The notes beneath the pieces are model-generated. The model saw nothing but the letters and a program-made list of their open reading frames with translations. It had not been told where the DNA came from and made no database searches. The position numbers and the translations under genes were made by a program. From NCBI RefSeq assembly GCF_030232885.1, contig NZ_JASPGD010000013.1, positions 1 to 53,310 on the forward strand: DNA of 53,310 nt. Direction: 5' to 3'. Source of the DNA: Corynebacterium sp. MSK297. Its GTDB lineage: Bacteria; Actinomycetota; Actinomycetes; Mycobacteriales; Mycobacteriaceae. Numbering within the stretch: position 1 is the first letter of the stretch; every line of letters starts with the position of its first letter. Positions 17,107-25,120 of the stretch are shown here, one piece after another.

Positions 17107-18138
17107 CTAACGGTTCGCCGGCTCCCAACCCAAAGCAGGGGCCACATGCTCGGCGAAATTCTGCAAAAGCCGCAGGTTCAGATCCACACCCAGCTGGTTC
17201 GGGATCGTCAGCATCAAAGTATCCGCCTCCATCACGGCGGCGTCGTCTTTGAGCTGCTCGATCAATTGCTCCGGCTCGCCGGCATAAGTGCGACCAAACG
17301 TGGATTCATAACCATCAATAATGCCGATCTGATCATTCCCGCCACTCATGCCAAACAACGTACGATCCCGATCGCTGACAATCGGGAACACACTGCGGCT
17401 CACCGACGTCCGCGGCGTCCAATCATGCCCAGCCTGCCGCCACGCCTCGTGAAAAGCCTGCAACTGCGCCGCCTGCAAATCACCAAAAGCCTCACCAGTG
17501 GCTTCCGTCAACAACGTGGAACTCATCAGGTTCACACCCTGCTCAGCGGCCCACTCGGCAGTTTTCTTCGTTCCAGCACCCCACCAGATATTGCGCTGCA
17601 AACCAGGCGAATGCGGCATCACCGGTAGTGGAGTACCTGGCTGGTAAATCGGTGGATACGGGTCCTGTGCAGACTTGACGACGGCCTCACCACGCACACC
17701 CTGCATAAACTTCGCGAATTTCTCCCGGGCAAGATCTGCACCGCGCGGATCGTCGGAACCGGTGTAGCCGAAAGCCTCCCAACCGCGGTGCGCAGGCTCC
17801 GGTGATCCCCGTGAAACTCCCAACGCGACCCGGCCGTCGGCAAGCAAATCCAGTGCGGCGGCCTCTTCTGCCAAGTACAAAGGGTTTTCGTAGCGCATAT
17901 CGATCACGCCGGTACCGACCTCAATGTGCTTTGTGCGCGCGGCAATCGCAGAAAGCAACGGCATCGGCGCCGCCCCCTGTGGGGCAAAATGGTGCACGCG
18001 GAAATACGCGCCATTCACGCCAATCTTATCTGCCTCCACGGCAAGCTCCAGACCCTGCTTGAGGGTCTGCTGGGCGTTAGGCCCACGCTGGCCGGGGAAC
18101 TTGTAATGGCCGAAGCTAAGGAATCCGAATTTCTTCAT
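17107..18138 (-). CDS. LLM-class flavin-dependent oxidoreductase
   Basis: A 343-residue bacterial-luciferase-like (TIM-barrel) monooxygenase. Family features are the N-terminal strand MKKFGFLSFGHY, the segment GAYFRVHHFAPQG with the 'HHF' pattern, SAIAARTKHIEVGTGVI, and EEAAALDLLADGRVALGVSRG, which matches the family signature 'A..A..lD.lS.GR..lG.G.G'. Such enzymes use FMNH2 and oxygen to oxidise small organic substrates. It follows the TRAP permease gene by 21 bases on the same strand and is probably the last gene of that operon, so its substrate is likely the transported compound or a product of it. Reduced flavin would have to come from another enzyme. Confidence 0.85.
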   Translation of the reverse strand: MKKFGFLSFGHYKFPGQRGPNAQQTLKQGLELAVEADKIGVNGAYFRVHHFAPQGAAPMPLLSAIAARTKHIEVGTGVIDMRYENPLYLAEEAAALDLLADGRVALGVSRGSPEPAHRGWEAFGYTGSDDPRGADLAREKFAKFMQGVRGEAVVKSAQDPYPPIYQPGTPLPVMPHSPGLQRNIWWGAGTKKTAEWAAEQGVNLMSSTLLTEATGEAFGDLQAAQLQAFHEAWRQAGHDWTPRTSVSRSVFPIVSDRDRTLFGMSGGNDQIGIIDGYESTFGRTYAGEPEQLIEQLKDDAAVMEADTLMLTIPNQLGVDLNLRLLQNFAEHVAPALGWEPANR

Positions 18139-18159
18139 GACACCATAATAGATGATGTG

Positions 18160-20208
18160 TCAACTACTCGGGGTGGCTGCGCCTTCTTTCGGCAAAACCT
18201 GCGATGAATCCCGCTTTTTCTCACCGCGTTGGGTAATGAATTGCTGTGCAAGCCCAAGCACCAACAACCCTGCGCCAACTGCATCGCTTGCCAACCCTGG
18301 TAACAACAGCGCCAAACCACCGACGCCAACTAACACGCGCACTACCAGCGGCAAACGTGTGCGCGCAAAACCCTCCACCGCAGCAGAGAGCATGCACACA
18401 CCAACGATGGCGGTGCCGACGACTAACGCGCCGCTGGCCCAGGTGACATCCTGCAACAACAAACCCGGGTTGTAGACGAACATGAACGGAATGAAATAAC
18501 CAGCAATCGCCAGGCGCATCGCCTGCACGCTGGTTTTCATCGGATCATCGCCCGCCAAACCAGCTGCGGCAAATCCCGCCAAAGCTACCGGCGGGGTGAT
18601 ATTCGCGAACAAACCAAAATAGAACACAAACAGGTGTGCCACCAGCGCCTCGACGCCGAGCTCCGCTAATGCCGGTGCGGCCATCGTGGAGGTGATGATA
18701 TATGCCGGGATCGACGGCAAACCCATGCCCAAAATGATGCAGGCGATCATCGTCAGGACCAGTGACAACAACAAGCTGCCTTCACCGAGGATCACGATCG
18801 CATTCGCTAACTTCACGCCGAACCCGGTCAGCGTGACGACGCCGACGATAATGCCAACACAGGCACACGCGATCGACACCGCGACGGAGGTCTTGGCGCC
18901 GTCGGCAAGCGCATAAATGATGTCTTTGACAGACATGCGTGTATTTCCGCGCAGCTGGGCGATCACGATGGTAGCCAGGATGGTAATCAGTGCAGAAAAT
19001 AAAATCGTCTGCCCAGAAAAGAACAGCATGTAGATCAAGATGACGAGTGGAACCAGTAGGTGGCCACGCTCTTTCAACACCTCTTTTACCGCAGGTAGGT
19101 TGTCACTGGAAATTCCGCTCAAACCATCGCGTACCGCGCGGAAATGCACCTGCATGATCACACCGATGTAGTACAACACCGCAGGAATCAGCGCCGCGAT
19201 GGCGACCTCCGTGTACTGCATGCCCAGGGTTTCTGCCATGATGAACGCTGATGCACCCATGATCGGCGGCAGAATTTGCCCGCCCACTGAAGCAGAGGCT
19301 TCCACACCACCGGCGAAGTATGGTTTAAAACCAACTTTCTTCATCAACGGGATGGTGAACGCACCTGTGGTAACCACATTCGCGATGGCTGAACCATTGA
19401 TGGAACCCAGAAAACCGGAAGAAATGACCGCGACCTTCGCGGGGCCACCACGGGAACGGCCCGCCAGTGCCAACGCGATGTCGTTGAAGAATTGTCCCAG
19501 GCCAGATTTCTGCAGTACCGCTCCGAACAGCACGAACAAGAAGATATAAGAAGCGGCGACGGCTACTGCAGTGGAGAAGATTCCCTCGTTGGTCAGGTAC
19601 AAAAAGTCCAGGATGTCGTCGAGCTCGTAGCCACGGTGCCGGAAGCGCAACGGCCCGTATTGGCCAAACAGAGCAAAAGCCAGAAACACCAGCGACAAAA
19701 TGGGCAGGGCCCAGCCGGTGACGCGCCGGGAAGCCTCGATAACCAGCACCACCAGCACAGCAGCGAAGACGACGTCCGCGGTATTAGGGGTGACGATGCG
19801 GTTCAGGATGTCCTGATAATTCAGCCAGATATACACAAACGTTGCCGCCGAAGCGATGATCAGCACGTAATCGTATATTGCGATGGATCCGCGCGAGGCC
19901 TTCTTGTGCGCGGGGTACAACGCGAAGCACAGCATCAAAATCGCGCCAACGTGCAGCGAACGGTGCAACAACGCTGGCGGGGCGCCGAAATAGGCGATGT
20001 ACATGTGGTACAGCGAAACCAACACCGCGAATGCGATGAAAATCCAGTGCGTTACCGGCGAGGTGAATTCGCGGGTGCGTGATTCGCGGTCGAATTGCTC
20101 GAGCTTTTCGCCGACATCAGGGGTGCTTACCGACGGCTGGTTCTGCTGTGTTGCGTGGGCCTGGGAGTCTGATGTGGCCTGTGACGTGGGAGTTGTTGCA
20201 GCATTCAT
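18160..20208 (-). CDS. TRAP transporter permease, fused small and large subunits
   Basis: A 682-residue inner-membrane protein with about 16-18 hydrophobic segments. It is the fused DctQ-DctM type found with TAXI receptors: an N-terminal four-helix DctQ-like part, then the DctM-like core with GFLGSINGSAIANVVTTGAF and the mirrored GMGLPSIPAYIITSTMAAPA, both typical of the family, and PPIMGASAFIMAE. It drives substrate uptake with a sodium or proton gradient, taking substrate from the TAXI receptor. Its ATG overlaps the receptor stop by one base (TAATG), so the two are coupled. The charged N-terminal 40 residues are probably cytoplasmic. Confidence 0.9.
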   Translation of the reverse strand: MNAATTPTSQATSDSQAHATQQNQPSVSTPDVGEKLEQFDRESRTREFTSPVTHWIFIAFAVLVSLYHMYIAYFGAPPALLHRSLHVGAILMLCFALYPAHKKASRGSIAIYDYVLIIASAATFVYIWLNYQDILNRIVTPNTADVVFAAVLVVLVIEASRRVTGWALPILSLVFLAFALFGQYGPLRFRHRGYELDDILDFLYLTNEGIFSTAVAVAASYIFLFVLFGAVLQKSGLGQFFNDIALALAGRSRGGPAKVAVISSGFLGSINGSAIANVVTTGAFTIPLMKKVGFKPYFAGGVEASASVGGQILPPIMGASAFIMAETLGMQYTEVAIAALIPAVLYYIGVIMQVHFRAVRDGLSGISSDNLPAVKEVLKERGHLLVPLVILIYMLFFSGQTILFSALITILATIVIAQLRGNTRMSVKDIIYALADGAKTSVAVSIACACVGIIVGVVTLTGFGVKLANAIVILGEGSLLLSLVLTMIACIILGMGLPSIPAYIITSTMAAPALAELGVEALVAHLFVFYFGLFANITPPVALAGFAAAGLAGDDPMKTSVQAMRLAIAGYFIPFMFVYNPGLLLQDVTWASGALVVGTAIVGVCMLSAAVEGFARTRLPLVVRVLVGVGGLALLLPGLASDAVGAGLLVLGLAQQFITQRGEKKRDSSQVLPKEGAATPSS

Positions 20209-21206
20209 TACAGTGCACCTACTTCCTCAAAATAGCGTCGCGTGCCGGGGTGCAGGTCTAGCACTAGGCCGTCTTCGACGCTATCGAGCGTGATCTGTTG
20301 GGCAGCTTTCGCGGAGGCATGAAGCTCATCCAAATTTTCAAATAATGCTTTGGTTGCCAGGTAGACGTCGTGTTCCGCAGCGTCTTTGCGCACCACCAGT
20401 TGATTCATCATCGCGATGACCGGCACTTCTTTAGTGTTGTCGTAGGTGCCTGCGGGGATTGTGCCCGTATTAATAATCGGATAGTCCGCGAGCAGATTCT
20501 CCAAACCCTTGCCTTCAATTGGCACGATGCGCACGTCTTGTTGTGCAGAAAGATCCATGATCGCGGAGTTTGGGATGCCGGAGGAAGTGAAAGCGGCGTC
20601 GATCTGTCCGTTTTGTAGTTGGTCGGCGGAGTCGGAATAGGACAGGAAATCGACGTCGAAATCGTCGTAAGTCAGGCCAAAGGCATTGAGCAGGATCTTC
20701 GCGTTGGCTTCCACACCAGAATTCGGTGAACCCACGCCGACGCGCTTGCCCCGCAGGTCGTCGACGGTTTTAATACCCGAGCCTTCCAAGGTGACCAGGT
20801 GTAGCCAGTTGGGATACATCGCGGTGATGGCAGCCAGTTCCGGGGTATCGGTCTTGCCTGCGTAGGGGCCGATTCCTTTTTGCGCCTGGTAGACGGCATC
20901 ACCCATCACGAAGGCGATTTCTGCGCGGTGCTGGCGTAGCAACTCAATATTTTCAATCGAGCCGGTGCTGGGCTGTACTGAGGTGCCGACTTCGAGCTCG
21001 TCGCCAAGAATAGTCTCCATGGTGGAGCCGATTTGATAATAGTTTCCGGACGTACCGCCGGAGGCGACCGTGATGAAATCCCAGTTTTGCAGGGTGGCTT
21101 TGTCGTGATTATCGCTGGCATTACCGCTGGTGCTGCTGCAGGATGTCACGATTCCAGCGAGCAGGATGATCCAGACTGTGCTGATGATCTTGGTAGATCT
21201 GCGCAT
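20208..21206 (-). CDS. TAXI-family TRAP transporter substrate-binding lipoprotein
   Basis: A 332-residue extracytoplasmic receptor. The lipoprotein signal runs MRRSTKIISTVWIILLAGI to the lipobox VTSC, which anchors it to the membrane in a Gram-positive cell. The mature domain has TAXI features: FITVASGGTSGNYYQIGS at the start, a STGSIENIELL segment, LRGKRVGVGSPNSGVEANA, and a VDFLSYSDSADQLQNGQIDA segment. TAXI receptors bind small carboxylates or amino acids. An AAGGAG-like site precedes the ATG (complement of CTCCTTGGAG). It is the first gene of a minus-strand operon with the permease and an LLM oxidoreductase and faces the aldehyde dehydrogenase gene. Confidence 0.9.
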   Translation of the reverse strand: MRRSTKIISTVWIILLAGIVTSCSSTSGNASDNHDKATLQNWDFITVASGGTSGNYYQIGSTMETILGDELEVGTSVQPSTGSIENIELLRQHRAEIAFVMGDAVYQAQKGIGPYAGKTDTPELAAITAMYPNWLHLVTLEGSGIKTVDDLRGKRVGVGSPNSGVEANAKILLNAFGLTYDDFDVDFLSYSDSADQLQNGQIDAAFTSSGIPNSAIMDLSAQQDVRIVPIEGKGLENLLADYPIINTGTIPAGTYDNTKEVPVIAMMNQLVVRKDAAEHDVYLATKALFENLDELHASAKAAQQITLDSVEDGLVLDLHPGTRRYFEEVGAL

Positions 21207-21240
21207 CCCATGTTCTCCTTGGAGTTAACTGTCATAAAGC

Positions 21241-21264
21241 TGTTGTGATATGCAACACTATCAC
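21241..21264. promoter_or_regulatory. Overlapping palindromes in the TAXI/aldehyde dehydrogenase promoter region
   Basis: Two nested inverted repeats lie between the divergent genes: TGTTG-N7-CAACA at 21241-21257 and GTGATA-N8-TATCAC at 21245-21264. Their position 35-75 bases from both starts suits an operator for a regulator that would control the transporter operon and the dehydrogenase together. The regulator is not known. Confidence 0.4.
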
Positions 21265-21338
21265 CGGGGTTGCACATTGTATATGCTTGCACTCAGATCA
21301 CAATAGAAACTCCTGTAACAGAGGCTAAGGAGCATCCC

Positions 21339-22769
21339 GTGCCAGAGACGAATACCCTCACCACTTACGACGCCATTATGGACGCCATCACCACCAACAG
21401 CGACAGTCATGGCAGCACCGAGATCCACAATCCCGCCACCGGCGAGCTCGTTGGCAGCTACCAGCTGCAGGACGAAAACGACCTCAACGATGCCGTCGCC
21501 GCCGCCCGTGCTGCGCAACCGAAATGGGAAGCCCAGGGGGATCACGCTCGCTGCGAACTGCTGAACAAATTCGCTGATGCCATCGAAGAAGCCGCAGAAC
21601 CACTAGCCAAGCTGCTCTCGCAAGAACAAGGCAAGCCACTCAACGGTCCGAATGCCCGCTTTGAGGTCGGCGCATGTGCCGCGTGGCTGCGCGCAACCGC
21701 ATCGTTTGCGTCACCGGATTACACCGCCGTCGACGATGACATCACTGCTACCGTGCACTACCGCGCGCTCGGTGTCGTCGGTGCGATTGGTCCATGGAAC
21801 TGGCCGATGATGATCACCATCTGGCAGATCGCTCCGGCGCTGCGCATGGGAAACACCGTCGTCGTCAAGCCATCGGGCTACACCCCGCTATCGGTCAGTG
21901 CGCTGGTGGCCATTGCGAATACTGTGTTGCCGAAGGACGTTCTGCACATTGTCACTGGTTCCGGTGGGGTTGGTGCAGCACTGACAACCCACCCAGGCAT
22001 CGACAAGATCATGTTTACTGGTTCGACTGAAACCGGCAAGAAAATCATCGAGGCTTCTGCCAACAACATCACCCGCCTGACCCTGGAGCTTGGCGGTAAC
22101 GATGCCGCCGTGGTGCTTGACGACGTCGACCCGCAGGCGATTGCCGAAGATCTGTTCTGGGGTGCGTTTATCAATACTGGGCAGACCTGTGCTGCAGCTA
22201 AGCGTATCTACGTTCCGGATGCGATCTATGATGAGGTGGCAGAAGCACTGGTAGCTGTGGCCAAGCGGATGCCGATGGGCAATGGTCTGGATGAGAACAA
22301 CGTGCTAGGCCCGTTGCAGAATAAAGCCCAGTTCGACATTGTCGATGGCCTGGTCAAAGCCGCAAAAGATGGTGGTGGGCGCGTGCTCGTTGGTGGAGAT
22401 CCAGACTATGATGCGCCGGGGTTTTTCTATCCGGTAACGATCGTGGCTGATATTGATCCGGATAACCCATTGGTTGCTCAAGAGCAGTTCGGCCCGGCGG
22501 TACCACTGATTCGTTATTCTGAGCTGGAGCAGGCCATCGGGTGGGCCAACAGCTTGGACGTGGGGTTGGGTGCGTCGGTGTGGTCGGCGGATGCGCAGAA
22601 AGCCCGCGAGGTGGCAACGCGTTTGCAGGTCGGCACGGTGTGGATTAATAAGCATGGTGCGGTGGATCCGCGGGTGCCGTTCGGTGGTATTAAATCCTCC
22701 GGTTATGGTGTGGAATTCGGCACCGAAGGCCTGAAGGGGTTGGCTTACCCGCAAGCGATTAACGCTTAG
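21339..22769 (+). CDS. NAD(P)-dependent aldehyde dehydrogenase
   Basis: A 476-residue enzyme of the aldehyde dehydrogenase superfamily, oxidising an aldehyde to the acid in the cytoplasm. Visible features are IGPWNWPMMITIWQIAPAL, VVKPSGYTPLS (cofactor-binding Lys), FTGSTETGKKI (dinucleotide loop), LELGGNDAAVV with the catalytic Glu, and NTGQTCAAAKR with the catalytic Cys. GTG 21339 is preferred because AAGGAG lies seven bases upstream; an ATG 23 codons earlier has no ribosome site. The gene is divergent from a TAXI-TRAP/LLM operon and may oxidise the aldehyde produced there (inference). Its end overlaps the convergent regulator gene by four bases. Confidence 0.9.
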   Translation: MPETNTLTTYDAIMDAITTNSDSHGSTEIHNPATGELVGSYQLQDENDLNDAVAAARAAQPKWEAQGDHARCELLNKFADAIEEAAEPLAKLLSQEQGKPLNGPNARFEVGACAAWLRATASFASPDYTAVDDDITATVHYRALGVVGAIGPWNWPMMITIWQIAPALRMGNTVVVKPSGYTPLSVSALVAIANTVLPKDVLHIVTGSGGVGAALTTHPGIDKIMFTGSTETGKKIIEASANNITRLTLELGGNDAAVVLDDVDPQAIAEDLFWGAFINTGQTCAAAKRIYVPDAIYDEVAEALVAVAKRMPMGNGLDENNVLGPLQNKAQFDIVDGLVKAAKDGGGRVLVGGDPDYDAPGFFYPVTIVADIDPDNPLVAQEQFGPAVPLIRYSELEQAIGWANSLDVGLGASVWSADAQKAREVATRLQVGTVWINKHGAVDPRVPFGGIKSSGYGVEFGTEGLKGLAYPQAINA

Positions 22770-24523
22770 CGGGGAGTGTTTGGCGCTGTTGCGATCCAGC
22801 GGGTTCCCGAGCCGCGTTGTGGACCAGCTGGATCGATGTGTGCTCGGCCCAATGTGCGCAGATGGCGCAGCACGTTGGTGATTTCACCACGCGATATGCC
22901 GAAACGTTCTGCTAATTCCGCTGCAGCAACGGAGTTGCCGTCCTGGAGCTGCGCCTCAATGCGCTCTTGGACGCTGGCAGCCGCGGTGGGCAGATCCTTG
23001 CCGGACAATTGTGCCACCTGCGCGGATAATACCCATTCATCTGCATTGTTTATGCGCTGAACAACGCCGTAGTCTTCGAGTGCATTTAATAGTTCACGAG
23101 CTTCGAGCTGAGATGTTTGGGTGCTATGCGCAGTTTGCTTGAGGGTTATAAGCGGTGCGTGCCAGAGCTTCCACAGCACGAGCATTGTGTTTAGATTATG
23201 GATGATTTCATCGCCGAATCTCGCTGTGAGTTCGTGAATTGCTTGGATGAATGCGACGTCGGGAGTTCCGGCTGCGAAAATGATCTCGACAAATTCGTTC
23301 GAAGTGATGACTTCTGGAACTTCGCGCCCAGTGTTCAGCATCGCCAACCACATACGATCAAAACCGCGAGATGATTCTTCGGCTAGCCCAATTGAACGCA
23401 TGCTCGCCATTAACCGTCCGTTTCGGGGGACGGATTGTGTTGTGAGGAGACGGTTTTCGTCGACACCAGGGACCAATGGACCGGGTGACCACACTTTCAA
23501 GATGCGTGGCGACTGGTCGATGACGACCGGCTTCTCCGTGCGCCAGTCGCGATGGATGATGGCATTGGTGATGGCTTCGTCGATAGCCTGCGCAGGAAAA
23601 CGAGGGATCGCCGATTCTTGCCCGCTGTCGAATTGCACCCGGACCATTTCTTGATCAGCTCGTTCTAGAATGAGCCGACGCAACGCTGGCAGTGCCTCAA
23701 GTAATGGAGTAGAAAACTCTGTGGCTTTTGGGTCTGCTCCGGGTAATGCTCGCCATAGGTGGCGAATTGTGACTTGGGTTGTGGATGCAGGCGTAAGCAG
23801 AATTTCACCTGCACGTTTGAGGCTGCCATCATCGCTGAGTAAACCGACCTCGCGCAAGAGTGCCTGGGCACCGGTTGGGGTGGCAGCGTCGATGCCGCGA
23901 CGTTGGCGGTGTGAGCGTAACAGTCGTCGCAATTCAGTGAGGACTTCATGAGACAAATCTTCTACCGGATAGGAAGAAATACGATTGGAATAGTCATCAT
24001 CCTCTCGGATGCGACGGATCAGGCGGCGTTCTTCTTCAGGAATTGGGCGACAATTGGTACCATCACGCTTTGTTGCCTGCCCTTGTTTGCGCGTATACAG
24101 CGTTAAAGCTCCTGGAACGTGGATGGCCAGTAGTTGAACGCCACGATAATCCATCCTCCAGGCGTCGACGCGCAGGTTTGGGACGGTGTTATTGAAGATT
24201 TTTTGTTTAATGTCTATCGGATCAAAATCCGTACCCATGAAAGCTTGACTGCCTGGAGTTTTGTCTTTGACACCGACGATGATGTGGCCGGTTGCTGCAT
24301 CTCCATTGGCGAGGCAGATCGCTTCGTCTGTGAGTTTTTCGATCAGGTTTGCGCGTGGGTTGCCGGAAATTTTTTTAGTTCCTGGTTTCGCTGCAACTAC
24401 TGAAGCTGGGTCCTCTTTGAATTCCAGCACTGAGGATTCTTGGGAGTCCGCCGTTTGGCCATCCCAAATTGCATCGAGGCTTTCGATGATGTGGTGCGGC
24501 AGTTGGGTAGCAGTGGCATCCAT
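22766..24523 (-). CDS. AlbA/Schlafen-domain ATP-binding transcriptional regulator
   Basis: About 585 residues if started at ATG 24523 (MDATATQLPHHIIESLDAIW); the frame is open further upstream, but that part would run through the repeat array. The N-terminal third is an AlbA_2 (divergent AAA_4 or Schlafen) domain: SSVLEFKED, then IGDE/ANGD-like AICLANGDAATGHIIVGVKD. The middle has QAIDEAITNAIIHRDW, the GHKL-like ATP-binding N-box typical of this group. The C-terminal part contains a winged helix (AAELAERFGISRGEITNVLRH within two pieces). Proteins of this kind are DNA-binding regulators, often near mobile or defence genes. The repeat array directly upstream is a natural candidate for its own operator. 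Confidence 0.8.
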   Translation of the reverse strand: MDATATQLPHHIIESLDAIWDGQTADSQESSVLEFKEDPASVVAAKPGTKKISGNPRANLIEKLTDEAICLANGDAATGHIIVGVKDKTPGSQAFMGTDFDPIDIKQKIFNNTVPNLRVDAWRMDYRGVQLLAIHVPGALTLYTRKQGQATKRDGTNCRPIPEEERRLIRRIREDDDYSNRISSYPVEDLSHEVLTELRRLLRSHRQRRGIDAATPTGAQALLREVGLLSDDGSLKRAGEILLTPASTTQVTIRHLWRALPGADPKATEFSTPLLEALPALRRLILERADQEMVRVQFDSGQESAIPRFPAQAIDEAITNAIIHRDWRTEKPVVIDQSPRILKVWSPGPLVPGVDENRLLTTQSVPRNGRLMASMRSIGLAEESSRGFDRMWLAMLNTGREVPEVITSNEFVEIIFAAGTPDVAFIQAIHELTARFGDEIIHNLNTMLVLWKLWHAPLITLKQTAHSTQTSQLEARELLNALEDYGVVQRINNADEWVLSAQVAQLSGKDLPTAAASVQERIEAQLQDGNSVAAAELAERFGISRGEITNVLRHLRTLGRAHIDPAGPQRGSGTRWIATAPNTPR

Positions 24524-24551
24524 GAGGTTAAGTATAGACAAAAACCCAGGA

Positions 24552-24716
24552 AGTTGTTTTCTGCCCGGCTTTTCTTCTTCTAAAACAACTAGCAAACAAC
24601 TCGGAAACAACTTGCGTGGTGTCAAGGCGGACAAAGTTGGTTATTTTCACAGCTCAGAATAGTTGTTGCTAGTTGTTTAGAGTTGTTGTTAGTTGTTTCA
24701 ATAAATAACAACAACT
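24552..24716. repeat. Helically phased array of AGTTGTT repeats
   Basis: The heptamer AGTTGTT occurs nine times in 165 bases. On the plus strand: 24552, then 24661, 24671, 24681 and 24691, the last four exactly 10 bases apart. As the complement AAACAACT: 24583, 24594 and 24605, exactly 11 bases apart; and once more as AACAACT at 24710. One-turn spacing places the copies on the same face of the helix, as in cooperative operators or iterons. The array lies between the AlbA-type regulator and a divergent small gene and should cover at least the regulator promoter. Confidence 0.85.
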
Positions 24717-24821
24717 GCAATTCCGTGAAGCGTCTCAGATCAATGCTTGAGTGCAATGTGGTTGTCAGGCACGCTCGCACGAGTATTCTCGTTAACAACG
24801 ACGAGACGAGGAGCAGGCACA

Positions 24822-25052
24822 ATGGCCAAAGAACCAATAGGAATCTGGGATTTCAAAAAAGATAAAGACGCCAACATCGATTTTGCGCCCCTGGTAGAAA
24901 CGATCAAAAAAGAAGCGGCGCGCCGGGAGGAAAACTACAAAGCCGAAAAGGACAATGTCGAAAAGAAAGATGTCGAAACGGACAATGTCGAAACTGAAGG
25001 CCAGCAGCAGACTGGTCAGCACCGGGACAGTCGGCAACAGGATGAACAATAG
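24822..25052 (+). CDS. Small charged protein of unknown function
   Basis: A 76-residue, very hydrophilic protein. The first 35 residues (MAKEPIGIWDFKKDKDANID and on) look folded or helical. The second half is a Lys/Glu/Asp-rich tail with an internal near-repeat (NVEKKDVE, then NVETEG) and ends Gln-rich. ATG 24822 follows AGGAG by eight bases. It is divergent from the AlbA-type regulator, and the phased repeat array lies between the two genes, so co-regulation is likely. No family recognised. Confidence 0.6.
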   Translation: MAKEPIGIWDFKKDKDANIDFAPLVETIKKEAARREENYKAEKDNVEKKDVETDNVETEGQQQTGQHRDSRQQDEQ

Positions 25053-25120
25053 AGTACGGATTATTTAGCTCATCGCAGACTGTCCCAGCCCCTAACCTGA
25101 CCTCTTAGTTCCGCGGCTCC

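Noticed and set aside
24552..24716. AGTTGTT array considered as a CRISPR or plasmid origin
   Set aside because: Repeats are too short and spaced by only 2-4 bases for CRISPR, and no replication gene is present.
25083..25101. Second DtxR-like sequence (CCCCTAACCTGA)
   Set aside because: Only about 10 of 19 bases match and it lies between the ends of two convergent genes, not in a promoter.
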